64,000 nucleotides of DNA from Polynucleobacter sp. JS-Mosq-20-D10 (GTDB taxonomy: Bacteria; Pseudomonadota; Gammaproteobacteria; Burkholderiales; Burkholderiaceae). Numbering within the stretch: position 1 is the stretch's first letter; each line of letters begins with the position of its first letter. Both the position numbers and the translations under genes were made by a program. The DNA lies in the NCBI RefSeq assembly GCF_018687755.1, contig NZ_CP061305.1, positions 1,053,099 to 1,117,098 on the forward strand. The letters are read 5' to 3'. The notes under the pieces were generated by a model that worked only from the letters and a program-made list of their open reading frames with translations, made no database searches and was not told where the DNA came from. Shown here piece by piece: positions 35,713 to 43,905 of this stretch.

Positions 35713-36782
35713 AGTCCAAGCTTGGTGATGAGGTCTTTTGCTGTTTTTGAAAAGGCCTCATCGCTATCATCCTCAAGCTTTACAAAATGATCTTCGCGAT
35801 AGCTCGGAAAGTTTCGAATAATTGAGGATTGGTAGGATGGGTCGTAATGCATCACCAATAACTCCTCGACCAAGCTCTCAAAATCCCCCACATTAATAGC
35901 CTCATGCCATTTTGTGATTTGCTCCTTGCCATACCGTGATGTCAGTAGGCTCAGCTTCTCTTTAAAGCTTTCGGGATTAGATAAGAAATGCTCATATTCG
36001 CGTAGCAACCAAGATACTCGCGTATGAGTGCTCGAGCGAAGCTCAATGCATTGGCCGTCTCGAATACGCTCCATCAAGGGATCGGGAATATGCAATCCTC
36101 CTACCTTTTTACTTTCTGATTCAACAAACACTATCTTGGATGGATCTAGTGAATTCAATGCATTCCATAGATTCGTCTCAAAGCCTTTTTGTGAAGGCTG
36201 CTCTATATTCGGCTCGTTACCCAGCACCGATCCACGATGAATAGCCAAACCCTCTAGATCTAGTATCTGCTGACCAAGTAAACCAATTTCCTGGAGAATG
36301 CGTGTCTTACCACTTCCGGTCATGCCGGCAATCACCTGAAAAGAAAAGTCTTTAGCAGCTTGGTCGAGATCATTAATCACGACACGTCGAAAGCCTTGAT
36401 AGCCACTTTGTAATTGCAGGGCTTTCCAGCCGATACGATTGAGGATATGCGTAAAGGCACCGCTACGTTCGCCACCACGCCAACAGTAAATTAAGGGGCG
36501 CCACTCTCGCGGAAAATCAATCAGAGAATTTTCTAAATGATTAGCAATATTGCGTGAAACATAAGCAGCCCCCAGTTTCTTAGCGACAAATGGAGAGGCT
36601 TGCTTGTACAGAGTTCCAATCTCAATACGCTCCTCGTTACTCAAAACCGGCAGATTGATTGCACCAGGAATGTGATCTAAAGCAAACTCCGCTGGCGTCC
36701 TCACATCAATAATGGAATCGAACTCAGGTAAGGAGGACTCCAGCTCTTCAATACTGAGAATATGCGGGTTACTGGGTTGCAA
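35709..36782 (-). CDS. mnmH: tRNA 2-selenouridine synthase
   Basis: 357 residues (SelU/YbbB). An N-terminal rhodanese domain carries the catalytic cysteine in IYCWRGGERSG near residue 99. A P-loop domain follows with GMTGSGKTRI near residue 153. It replaces sulfur by selenium at the wobble 2-thiouridine of some tRNAs, using selenophosphate, via a geranylated intermediate. selD is not in the window. It overlaps the gcdH stop by 4 bp on the opposite strand and is 10 bp after the thioesterase gene. Confidence 0.95.
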   Translation of the reverse strand: MQPSNPHILSIEELESSLPEFDSIIDVRTPAEFALDHIPGAINLPVLSNEERIEIGTLYKQASPFVAKKLGAAYVSRNIANHLENSLIDFPREWRPLIYCWRGGERSGAFTHILNRIGWKALQLQSGYQGFRRVVINDLDQAAKDFSFQVIAGMTGSGKTRILQEIGLLGQQILDLEGLAIHRGSVLGNEPNIEQPSQKGFETNLWNALNSLDPSKIVFVESESKKVGGLHIPDPLMERIRDGQCIELRSSTHTRVSWLLREYEHFLSNPESFKEKLSLLTSRYGKEQITKWHEAINVGDFESLVEELLVMHYDPSYQSSIIRNFPSYREDHFVKLEDDSDEAFSKTAKDLITKLGL

Positions 36783-36792
36783 AAAAGATATC

Positions 36793-37212
36793 CTATTGCA
36801 GCTTAGAGATCACGTGATCGGGCCAAGGTGACGATTTACCTGTCTTTAGATCCACCCACACCATAGTAGCGCCTCCGACCGCAGCCATCGTATCTAGCTC
36901 AGTAGTTAAAGCCATCGTAGTGTAAACATCCAAACTTGAACGACCAATATTACCGATGTAGGTTTTTAGAATGAGTTCGCCTGGATAGGTAAGCTGTTGA
37001 TAGAAGTTACAAAAGCCATTGATCATCAACATAGATTCGTCGCCAGGAGCAACGCTATATCCGAGAGATGTAATCCACTCTACCCTAGCCTGCTCCATAT
37101 ACCGAAAGTACACCGTGTTATTAACATGTCCATATGCATCCATGTCACCCCAACGAATAGGCATACACATCTGATGAACAAACTTTTTTGCTTCCGGGAT
37201 CTCAATGCGCAT
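36793..37212 (-). CDS. Acyl-CoA thioesterase, YbgC/4HBT family
   Basis: 139 residues, hotdog fold. The active-site stretch PIRWGDMDAYGHVNNTVYFRYMEQAR near residue 18 (catalytic Asp in WGDMDAYGHVNN) is characteristic of 4-hydroxybenzoyl-CoA-thioesterase-like proteins. The substrate is unknown. It lies between the DUF442 gene and mnmH on the same strand, and all three are spaced closely enough to share a transcript. Confidence 0.85.
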   Translation of the reverse strand: MRIEIPEAKKFVHQMCMPIRWGDMDAYGHVNNTVYFRYMEQARVEWITSLGYSVAPGDESMLMINGFCNFYQQLTYPGELILKTYIGNIGRSSLDVYTTMALTTELDTMAAVGGATMVWVDLKTGKSSPWPDHVISKLQ

Positions 37213-37240
37213 GAATGCTTACTGGATAATCAATACTGCA

Positions 37241-37585
37241 TCAGCGAACTTGTAAAGCCATATGATACAAATTGGTAGAGCGAGCACCAGAACGACAGAA
37301 GGCCAAAATGGGACCCGGCATAGTCTTTAGTAAACGTGCCATCTCAACAACTTGATCCGGCGTAAATGCGCCAGGGATTACAGGCAAAAAAGCATAGTTC
37401 AAACCCAAGGCTTCAGCTTGAGCCTGAATTTGCGCATTCGTAGGTTGGTCAGGACCACCTTCATAATCTGGGCGATTATTAATTACGCTTTTGTAACCTT
37501 GTTTAACAATCTCAGCTAAGTGACTTGGGTCGATTTGACCCAAGGTACCGAAATGGTCGGTATGACAGGCAATAGGAAGGCTCAT
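37241..37585 (-). CDS. DUF442 / TIGR01244 family phosphatase- or sulfurtransferase-like protein
   Basis: 114 residues with a dual-specificity-phosphatase-like core: SVINNRPDYEGGPDQP near residue 34 and the cysteine loop LAFCRSGARSTNLY near residue 94 (CRSGARS equals CX5R). This module is the N-terminal half of the Blh proteins, which in other bacteria are controlled by the persulfide sensor BigR and act in sulfide detoxification. Its place after three YeeE-type genes and the sox cluster supports a sulfur role. Confidence 0.78.
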   Translation of the reverse strand: MSLPIACHTDHFGTLGQIDPSHLAEIVKQGYKSVINNRPDYEGGPDQPTNAQIQAQAEALGLNYAFLPVIPGAFTPDQVVEMARLLKTMPGPILAFCRSGARSTNLYHMALQVR

Positions 37586-37643
37586 CTAAACCTCAAAAAA
37601 TGATAGGAATTTAAAAACTAATAACTTAGATTCTAAATCAGAC

Positions 37644-38075
37644 TTACTTTTTGTGGCCTGTAAAGAAGCGGTTGCAGATGGCCATGCCAGCTAACATTGC
37701 CAATATAAAGACGAGAGCCTTAAGGTGACCTGCCCCAAGAGCAACAATTGCAGGGCCTGGGCAGAAACCAGCGATACCCCAACCCGCTCCAAAAATGAGG
37801 CTGCCTATGATGAGGGGCTTGGAAATATCTCTCCGAGTGGGAATATGTAGTGCGCCACCAAAAAAAGCTTCAGAACGCTTGGAAGCCAAATAAAAACCGG
37901 CGAGGCCCACCATAATTGCACCACCCATCACAAAAATTAAGGATGGATCCCAGTTGCCAGCCAGATCAAGAAAATTAAGGATCTTTTGCGGATTACTCAT
38001 ACCGGAAATGATCAAGCCAATTCCAAATAAAACACCTATCAAATATTGACTAAAAAAATTCAAATATCCTCTCAT
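37644..38075 (-). CDS. YeeE/YedE-type membrane protein (DUF6691), half-transporter B
   Basis: 143 residues, four membrane segments. Family motifs are GLIISGMSNPQKILNFLDLAG near residue 20, and GWGIAGFCPGPAIVALGAGH near residue 98 with its conserved cysteine. It forms a pair with the following upstream gene (3 bp apart), as the PmpA/PmpB pairs do. The homologous TsuA protein takes up thiosulfate through a path of cysteines, so a sulfur-compound substrate is likely. Confidence 0.85.
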   Translation of the reverse strand: MRGYLNFFSQYLIGVLFGIGLIISGMSNPQKILNFLDLAGNWDPSLIFVMGGAIMVGLAGFYLASKRSEAFFGGALHIPTRRDISKPLIIGSLIFGAGWGIAGFCPGPAIVALGAGHLKALVFILAMLAGMAICNRFFTGHKK

Positions 38076-38078
38076 GAT

Positions 38079-38516
38079 TTATAGGCCCAGTACATGACGA
38101 ATGAGAAAGACTATTAAAAATCCAGCACTCATGAAAGACAGCGTAGCAGCTAAAGATCTTGGCGAAAGACGGGATAGGCCGCAAACACCATGACCGCTAG
38201 TGCAACCAGAGCCATAGTTGGCACCAAAACCCACCAGTACACCGGCAACAATAATGGTGATCCAGTCAGCATCAATTACAGTTATTGTGTGAAGACCAAA
38301 AAAGAGGCTGACTAAAATTGGCGCACTCAATAATCCCAAAACAAGACTTAAGCGCCAATGAATATCGCCCTCTTTGGGCGACAATAGTCCAGAAATAATT
38401 CCACTGATACCTAGGATGCGACCATGGAGGATGACGAATAAGGCAGCTGCAAGGCCCAACAAAATTCCACCAAGAAATGCGGGGCCAGGAGTAAAGGCAA
38501 GCCAATCGATCTGCAT
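38079..38516 (-). CDS. YeeE/YedE-type membrane protein, half-transporter A
   Basis: 145 residues with four membrane segments. GGILLGLAAALFVILHGRILGISGI near residue 16 and GANYGSGCTSGHGVCGLSRLS near residue 98 hold the family's conserved cysteine (SGCTSGHGVCG). Together with the next gene it would make one complete YeeE-like unit. Transcribed between the long YeeE gene and half B. Confidence 0.86.
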   Translation of the reverse strand: MQIDWLAFTPGPAFLGGILLGLAAALFVILHGRILGISGIISGLLSPKEGDIHWRLSLVLGLLSAPILVSLFFGLHTITVIDADWITIIVAGVLVGFGANYGSGCTSGHGVCGLSRLSPRSLAATLSFMSAGFLIVFLIRHVLGL

Positions 38517-38538
38517 ATCATCCAGCCTAATTTATGGG

Positions 38539-39660
38539 TTAACTACAGGGATTAGGTGCATTGCGGGTTTCTAAATAAAGAAGAGCTAGGTAGGCACCGA
38601 AGATAAATCCTGGCAAAGCAAGCAGTGATCCAATTGCCAATGTGGAGATACCACTTAAGCCTTGGCCGACAGTACAGCCAAGTGCTGTAACCCCACCAAA
38701 TCCCATCAAAGTCGCACCAACTAAATGGTTGGCTGTATCTTCAGTATCACGAAAGCTCTCCCAGCGAAATGACTTAGTAAAAATGGAAACACAGGCAGAT
38801 CCTGTAATCATTCCGATGACAGCAGCAATACCGACAGTGATCACCTTTGAAGTATCGCTGTATAGCATCAACCATTCAAGCGAGAATGCATAAGGCGCCA
38901 CAAAGGAGAGACTCTCCATGCGACCAGAGTTGGTTACCAAGAAAACTTCCTCTAAGGTATTGGGATCCTCAGCAACAAAGCCCAAGTTACCTGATATCCA
39001 CCACACAGCGCAAATAGCCAGACCAACAAAAGTTCCAGCAAATAGATTTTCAGCGGTCCAAAAAGCTTTACTTGCTAGCGCATAAGCAATGAAGGCAAAT
39101 CCCACTATTAAACCTAAAGCTAGATGTAAGTTATTGCGAGCAATACCAGTAATTGGAGCCAAGATACTTGGTAAATCTTGAGAAGTACTCAAAGCAATGA
39201 ATACTGAATCTAAGGTGTTAACACGAATCACGCCCAGAAAGCCCTTCAAAGTCATGTATGCCGAAAGCCCAAGGACAACGAACACGATGATGGACTTGAG
39301 ATTACCGCCGCCAATGCGGACAAGAGTCTTGCTGCCGCAACCAGAAGAAAGCACCATGCCAAAACCAAATAAAGTACTACCTACTATGGCGGATAACCAT
39401 AAAAACTTATTGCTGGTGTAGATACTTTTCAGTGGATCAATGAGCCCCAAGTAAGACATCAAAGCAAACCCGACTATGGCAACGCCAATAGCCAGAAACC
39501 ACTGCTTCAAACGACCCCAGCTAGACATAATAAAAATATCTGAGACTGCGCCCATGCTACAAAAACCTGTTTTTTGCATCACTGCGCCAAGCAGAAAAGT
39601 TACTGCAAAGGTAGCAAGTAAAACGGATTTGCTAAGAAAGGAAATATCCACTGCATCCAT
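38539..39660 (-). CDS. YeeE/YedE family sulfur-compound transporter, full length
   Basis: 373 residues with about nine membrane segments. Conserved cysteines occur in TGFCSMGAVSD near residue 33, SSGCGSKTLVRIGGGN near 107 and ALGCTVGQGLSG near 325, plus GSACVS near 285. These positions match the line of cysteines through which TsuA passes thiosulfate ions. A role in thiosulfate or sulfite movement for the sox system is inferred. It starts 20 bp after the small cytochrome gene. Confidence 0.85.
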   Translation of the reverse strand: MDAVDISFLSKSVLLATFAVTFLLGAVMQKTGFCSMGAVSDIFIMSSWGRLKQWFLAIGVAIVGFALMSYLGLIDPLKSIYTSNKFLWLSAIVGSTLFGFGMVLSSGCGSKTLVRIGGGNLKSIIVFVVLGLSAYMTLKGFLGVIRVNTLDSVFIALSTSQDLPSILAPITGIARNNLHLALGLIVGFAFIAYALASKAFWTAENLFAGTFVGLAICAVWWISGNLGFVAEDPNTLEEVFLVTNSGRMESLSFVAPYAFSLEWLMLYSDTSKVITVGIAAVIGMITGSACVSIFTKSFRWESFRDTEDTANHLVGATLMGFGGVTALGCTVGQGLSGISTLAIGSLLALPGFIFGAYLALLYLETRNAPNPCS

Positions 39661-39680
39661 AATAAAAATCTTTACTGAAA

Positions 39681-39995
39681 TTATTTAAATTTATAAAACT
39701 GCTTATTGAGAAAGGCCGTTACGTCAGCCTCATCCTCAGGGAAAAGATCAAGACGCAATTCTGTATTGCACAAAGCGACCATGGTCTTTAAGTTCTGAAG
39801 GTTTTTAACCTTACTATCGCTGCGGGTGTAGATCATGTCACCATTGCCAAATCCAGATTTCTTGGCATGGCAGGCGTAGCATTTCTGCTGATCAATTTTT
39901 TTGCCATTGGCAAGATCCGATGTAGCGTAGACGGATAAGTTCAGGCCCAAAATAGCCACGAACGTAAATCCAAGCTTAATTAGCAGTAATTTCAT
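39681..39995 (-). CDS. Small periplasmic c-type cytochrome
   Basis: 104 residues with a signal peptide (1-24, ending VYAT) and one haem site CYACH near residue 39. The C-terminal half has LKTMVALCNTELRLDLFPED, with an extra cysteine and an FPEDEADVTAFLN helix seen in a group of single-haem cytochromes found near sulfur genes. The distal haem ligand is not certain; the only methionines after the haem are MIYTR and TMVALC. It may carry electrons from Sox proteins. Confidence 0.8.
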   Translation of the reverse strand: MKLLLIKLGFTFVAILGLNLSVYATSDLANGKKIDQQKCYACHAKKSGFGNGDMIYTRSDSKVKNLQNLKTMVALCNTELRLDLFPEDEADVTAFLNKQFYKFK

Positions 39996-40054
39996 TAGAA
40001 ATCAGTCATTTAGCGAAATAAACGACTATTTTAAAGCCAGATGACAAATTTGCC

Positions 40055-41023
40055 TTATTCCGCCTGAATGGATAGATAAACGTTATAGGCATTCATGCGG
40101 TTTGCAGCCCTAAACAAGGGCATTCCTTCATATTCTGACCAATCTGTCTGCTGATAGGCCTCCTCAAAAGGATCCATATCGATAGCCGACTTTGCCATCG
40201 ATTGACGTAAATACTTCAAATACTCCCTGGTGAAGCGGATATCTTGAGTTGGATTAATCGAGTGCGCGCCATGGCCGGGAATCACGACACTAGGGTTTAG
40301 TGATTCGATCTCATTCAAAGCCTTCAACCAGCCCTTGCTATCGGCATTACCAACAAAGGGGATGCGACCCCGAAAAACCAAGTCTCCAGCAAAAAGGACT
40401 TTTTCCGATGGCACATAAATAATTAAATCCTCAGGCGCATGGGCAGGACCTACTCTTCCAATCTTCAATTCGACGCCCCCAACTGTCAGCGTGAAACTCT
40501 GATCTATCCAGACGTCTGCAGAAATTAAATTAGTAGATGCATTTACCCAAGGAGCAAAATCAGTCCGTGATGCGATCAGGCGCTGCTTAGCAGTTTCAGA
40601 GGAGATATAGTTTCTTCCTTCTCCTTGGGCATAAATCTTCGACCCAAGCTGCTTGAACTCTTGGAGTCCATAAACATGATCCGCATGGTAATGCGTTACG
40701 ATGACTGCGACGACTTTTTGAGATGTGAGCTTTTTAATTTCCGCAATGAGTTTCTTGGCAAGCGCTGGCGAACCCAAGGCATCAATGACAACCACACCTT
40801 TTGGCGTAATCACAAATCCCGCATTGGAAATAAAGTTTTGATTTTTACTGCTACCCATCTCTGCTAAGCCTTTTACGAAATACGTATTTGGCGCTACTTG
40901 AATAGGCTTGAGGATTAAATCATCGGATGCGTGAGTAGTGGTTACAGATATAAGCAGTAAGGCCGAGGCAAGGGAAAGCGCTCGTAGGACATATAAGCAC
41001 AACTTAAGATACGACAACTGCAT
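40055..41023 (-). CDS. Secreted metallo-beta-lactamase-fold hydrolase, SoxH-like
   Basis: 322 residues with a signal peptide (about 1-32, ending THAS). The binuclear zinc motif VTHYHADHVYG is near residue 108, further ligands are in GPAHAPEDL near 195 and LFAGDLVF near 213, and a histidine occurs in PGHGAHS near 248. Similar proteins lie in sox clusters as SoxH, and in quinoprotein-linked systems. The substrate is not known; glutathione-persulfide-type or thioester substrates are possible. It is 3 bp after the DsrE-like gene. Confidence 0.82.
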   Translation of the reverse strand: MQLSYLKLCLYVLRALSLASALLLISVTTTHASDDLILKPIQVAPNTYFVKGLAEMGSSKNQNFISNAGFVITPKGVVVIDALGSPALAKKLIAEIKKLTSQKVVAVIVTHYHADHVYGLQEFKQLGSKIYAQGEGRNYISSETAKQRLIASRTDFAPWVNASTNLISADVWIDQSFTLTVGGVELKIGRVGPAHAPEDLIIYVPSEKVLFAGDLVFRGRIPFVGNADSKGWLKALNEIESLNPSVVIPGHGAHSINPTQDIRFTREYLKYLRQSMAKSAIDMDPFEEAYQQTDWSEYEGMPLFRAANRMNAYNVYLSIQAE

Positions 41024-41026
41024 AGC

Positions 41027-41452
41027 TTAAGGCTTTATATAAGCAAAATGATTCTGATATTGAAGATCGGCAACTCGAACAACTCCCGATGGAGTGAAGT
41101 CTGCATCTAGAGTAAATTGATCTTTCTTCAGATTACGATTCTTTAGCGTAATCTCGCAGACCTCAAAACGAACACCACGCGACTTCAACGCACCAACCAG
41201 AGGTGCGTATTCAATTCCATTCTTCTTATCTTTTGCACCCTCCATCATGATGTCGACGCCATTGGCATGAGTAACAACAATGATTTTGGTCTGCGGGGAT
41301 ACATCGAGGTGGTTCCGTATATTACGTAGGCCTTTAATGCCTTGAGACTCAGCATCATCAATGTGATAAACCACTTCTGTAGGTCCTGCAGCATAAGCTC
41401 CGCTAGCAAACAGGGTAAAAGTAACTGCCAGGCACTGAAGTAATTTTTTCAT
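41027..41452 (-). CDS. Exported DsrE-like protein
   Basis: 141 residues with a signal peptide (1-21, ending AYAA). The remainder has the DsrE/DsrF-like fold pattern: EVVYHIDDAESQGIKGLRNI near residue 26, KIIVVTHANGVDIMMEG near 56, and a single cysteine in RFEVCEITLKNRN near 98, at the position used to carry sulfur in related proteins. It lies 22 bp after soxB and 3 bp before the SoxH-like gene, so it is probably a periplasmic sulfur-handling accessory. Confidence 0.8.
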   Translation of the reverse strand: MKKLLQCLAVTFTLFASGAYAAGPTEVVYHIDDAESQGIKGLRNIRNHLDVSPQTKIIVVTHANGVDIMMEGAKDKKNGIEYAPLVGALKSRGVRFEVCEITLKNRNLKKDQFTLDADFTPSGVVRVADLQYQNHFAYIKP

Positions 41453-41474
41453 TGTTTATCTCGGATAAAAAGTA

Positions 41475-43205
41475 TTAGAGTGAAACCATTCCGGGGTTGT
41501 TTTTTACACCCTTAATGATGGGTTCATTGAGCTTCACGGCTTTAACCACCTTAACATCACGCAAATAGCGTTCCATCACATCCCAAATTGGTTCGCCACC
41601 AACATTCTTAGCGTCTTCGCTAACCGGCGCCCAACCAGCAACCTTGTAGGTCTTGCTAGGATCGATGTCCTTGCCATTTAAACGCATATCACTAATCCGC
41701 TTACCGGCAGATGCTGCCGGATCAATGGTGTATTGCATACCACCTACGCGAACCATGTCGCCACCCTGTTGGTAATACGGATCTGGATTAAATAGGTTGT
41801 CTGCCACATCCTCCAAGATAGTCTTGATAGTTTCACCAGACATATTAGTAACCGTGGTGTATGGATAAGTGATCGCAGTTTGGTCTAACAAGTTCTCGCG
41901 AGTAATAGCTTGGCCTGGTAATAAGCTTGTGCCCCAACGGAAGCCTGGAGAGAAAGCAATCTCTGCATTCTTCTGAGCCATCAATCCATCCAAAATTAAC
42001 TGGTCGAAACTGCCGTTGAAATTACCACGACGATACAAAAGACCATCCGTAGTGGCTAATTTCTCATTCAACTTAGCTTCATATGGCGCTCGCACTTTAG
42101 CGATCAGCCTATTCATCGCAGGATCAGCGGGAATCATATTCGAGAAGATTGGGAAAAGCTTGTAGCGGAAGTCTACGGGCTTGCCACCTTTGACATCAAA
42201 ATCAAGCACACCCAAGAATTTGCTATTGGAACCTGCATTGGTAACTAAAGTTACCCCATTCGAGTTCTTTACCTTGACTGGAGTCGGAACGCCATCATGC
42301 GTATGGCCACCCATAATCGCATCTAAGCCAGTAACACGTGATGCCATCTTTAAATCCACGTCCATACCGTTATGGGATAGCAACACAACTACTTTTGCAC
42401 CCTTAGCCTTTACTTCATTAATCGTCTTCTGAAGATTTTCTTCCTGAATACCAAATGTCCAGTCTGGCGTGAAATAACGTGGATTAGCAATTGGCGTGTA
42501 TGGGAAAGCTTGACCAATGATGGCGACTTGAATCCCGTTCTGCACCTTCATTACATAAGGATTAAAAACGGAGTCGCCAAAGTCTGCGGTTTTAATGTTT
42601 TGAGCAAGAAAAGAAACCTTTCCCTTAAAATCGCCATTCACAATTTCCATGACGCGCTTCTCGCCTAGTGTCATTTCCCAGTGCGGAGTCATCACATCGA
42701 CACCTAGGAGCAAGGCAGCATCAACCATATCCTGACCATTGGTCCAAAGTGCCGTGCCAGATCCCTGCCAAGTATCACCACCATCTAACAATAGTGAGCC
42801 TGGACGACTTGCTTTGATTTGCTTAATCAAAGTTGCCATATGAGCGAAGCCACCCATCTTGCCGTAATTTTGCGCCGCCGCAACGTAATCAAGATAAGTA
42901 AAGGCATGGGCATCACGCGTCCCTGACTTAATGCCGTTAGCCTTTAGAAAATATTCGCCGACCAAGTGAGGTGCCTTACCCTCTTGCGTACCAATGCCAA
43001 GATTGACATTGGGCTCACGAAAGTAGATTGGTAACAGCTGGGCATGACAATCTGTGAAATGCAAGAAATGTACATTGCCAAACTTTGGCAAATCATAGAA
43101 TTTTTGGGCAGTTGTCTGTGCGCTAGCAAAATTAGATTGCAAACTCATGCCACCTGCGGAGGCGATAGCCAATGCTTGTAAAAACTCACGACGATTTAAA
43201 GGCAT
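41475..43205 (-). CDS. soxB: Thiosulfohydrolase SoxB
   Basis: 576 residues. It releases sulfate from sulfur carried on the SoxYZ cysteine by hydrolysis at a di-manganese centre in the periplasm. The N-terminal twin-arginine signal is NRREFLQALAIA. Metal-binding motifs of the 5'-nucleotidase family follow: FLHFTDCHAQL near residue 49, LLDGGDTWQGSG near 139, LLSHNGMDVD near 277 and GGHTHDG near 300. The sequence AFSPGFRWG near residue 422 is typical of SoxB. It is preceded by an intergenic hairpin after soxX. Confidence 0.96.
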   Translation of the reverse strand: MPLNRREFLQALAIASAGGMSLQSNFASAQTTAQKFYDLPKFGNVHFLHFTDCHAQLLPIYFREPNVNLGIGTQEGKAPHLVGEYFLKANGIKSGTRDAHAFTYLDYVAAAQNYGKMGGFAHMATLIKQIKASRPGSLLLDGGDTWQGSGTALWTNGQDMVDAALLLGVDVMTPHWEMTLGEKRVMEIVNGDFKGKVSFLAQNIKTADFGDSVFNPYVMKVQNGIQVAIIGQAFPYTPIANPRYFTPDWTFGIQEENLQKTINEVKAKGAKVVVLLSHNGMDVDLKMASRVTGLDAIMGGHTHDGVPTPVKVKNSNGVTLVTNAGSNSKFLGVLDFDVKGGKPVDFRYKLFPIFSNMIPADPAMNRLIAKVRAPYEAKLNEKLATTDGLLYRRGNFNGSFDQLILDGLMAQKNAEIAFSPGFRWGTSLLPGQAITRENLLDQTAITYPYTTVTNMSGETIKTILEDVADNLFNPDPYYQQGGDMVRVGGMQYTIDPAASAGKRISDMRLNGKDIDPSKTYKVAGWAPVSEDAKNVGGEPIWDVMERYLRDVKVVKAVKLNEPIIKGVKNNPGMVSL

Positions 43206-43221
43206 AGTTATTCCCTTAAGA

Positions 43222-43243
43222 AAACAGGCCTTTCGGCCTGTTT
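43222..43243 (-). terminator. Hairpin with GAAA loop between soxX and soxB
   Basis: Read leftward, AAACAGGCC, loop GAAA, GGCCTGTTT, then TTCTTAAGGG. The nine-pair stem is perfect. It could be a partial terminator that lowers soxB expression, or an RNA-stabilising processing site between co-transcribed genes. Confidence 0.55.
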
Positions 43244-43250
43244 AAATATA

Positions 43251-43895
43251 TTATTTATTCACAGGTGATTCTGGATCAAGCAGTAAAGCCATGACATCTT
43301 GCATTTGCTGCTCATTCAATAATTTGAAGTGAGCAAAACGCGGCATATTACTGCAAGCGTTATAGGCCTTGGAATTATTGATGCGATTCCAAGTGTAGGT
43401 GACCACCTCTTTGGAGTAGCCACGCACTTTTCCATAACCAGTTAACGATGGGCCAATGTTTCCATAAGAAATTTCTTTGGAGTCAATCTGGTGACAGTTA
43501 TAGCAACCGCCGCCAATAGGGGTATCAGCCGTATCGGTCCAGGTTGCACCGCGACCACTTTGCGCAATTCGCTCGCCATTCTTCCAGTCGCCTATATATT
43601 TTCCATCAGCAGGCTGCTTTATTGAATCCATATTGATTTTCTGGATTTTCTCGCGCATGGCCTGACCTTGTTTGCTGTTTGCAAACTGAGGATCTGAGCA
43701 GAACTTCTGCGTAATATCTTGATCAATACGATTTAATCCTGCAATACCATCAGCTTTAAAGCTTTCCTGAATCATCTTGTTAAATTTTGGATCATTTTTC
43801 TGTTGAGCAAGAGCAGGAGTTTGAACCAAGCCAGCGGCAAAAATAAATCCAATAGCAGCTAAGAGTTGTTTTAAGTGTGTAATTTTCATGTTCAT
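43251..43895 (-). CDS. soxX: Sulfur-oxidation cytochrome SoxX
   Basis: Haem subunit of SoxXA, which couples thiosulfate oxidatively to SoxY. 214 residues, signal peptide 1-30 (ending ALAQ). The haem site GGGCYNCHQI is near residue 150, and the axial methionine probably lies in CSNMPRF near 187. It belongs to the longer SoxX type with an N-terminal extension before the cytochrome domain. A second ATG two codons in has the better-placed AAGAG ribosome site. It is 10 bp after soxA. Confidence 0.94.
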   Translation of the reverse strand: MNMKITHLKQLLAAIGFIFAAGLVQTPALAQQKNDPKFNKMIQESFKADGIAGLNRIDQDITQKFCSDPQFANSKQGQAMREKIQKINMDSIKQPADGKYIGDWKNGERIAQSGRGATWTDTADTPIGGGCYNCHQIDSKEISYGNIGPSLTGYGKVRGYSKEVVTYTWNRINNSKAYNACSNMPRFAHFKLLNEQQMQDVMALLLDPESPVNK

Positions 43896-43905
43896 CTCTT
43901 ATCCA

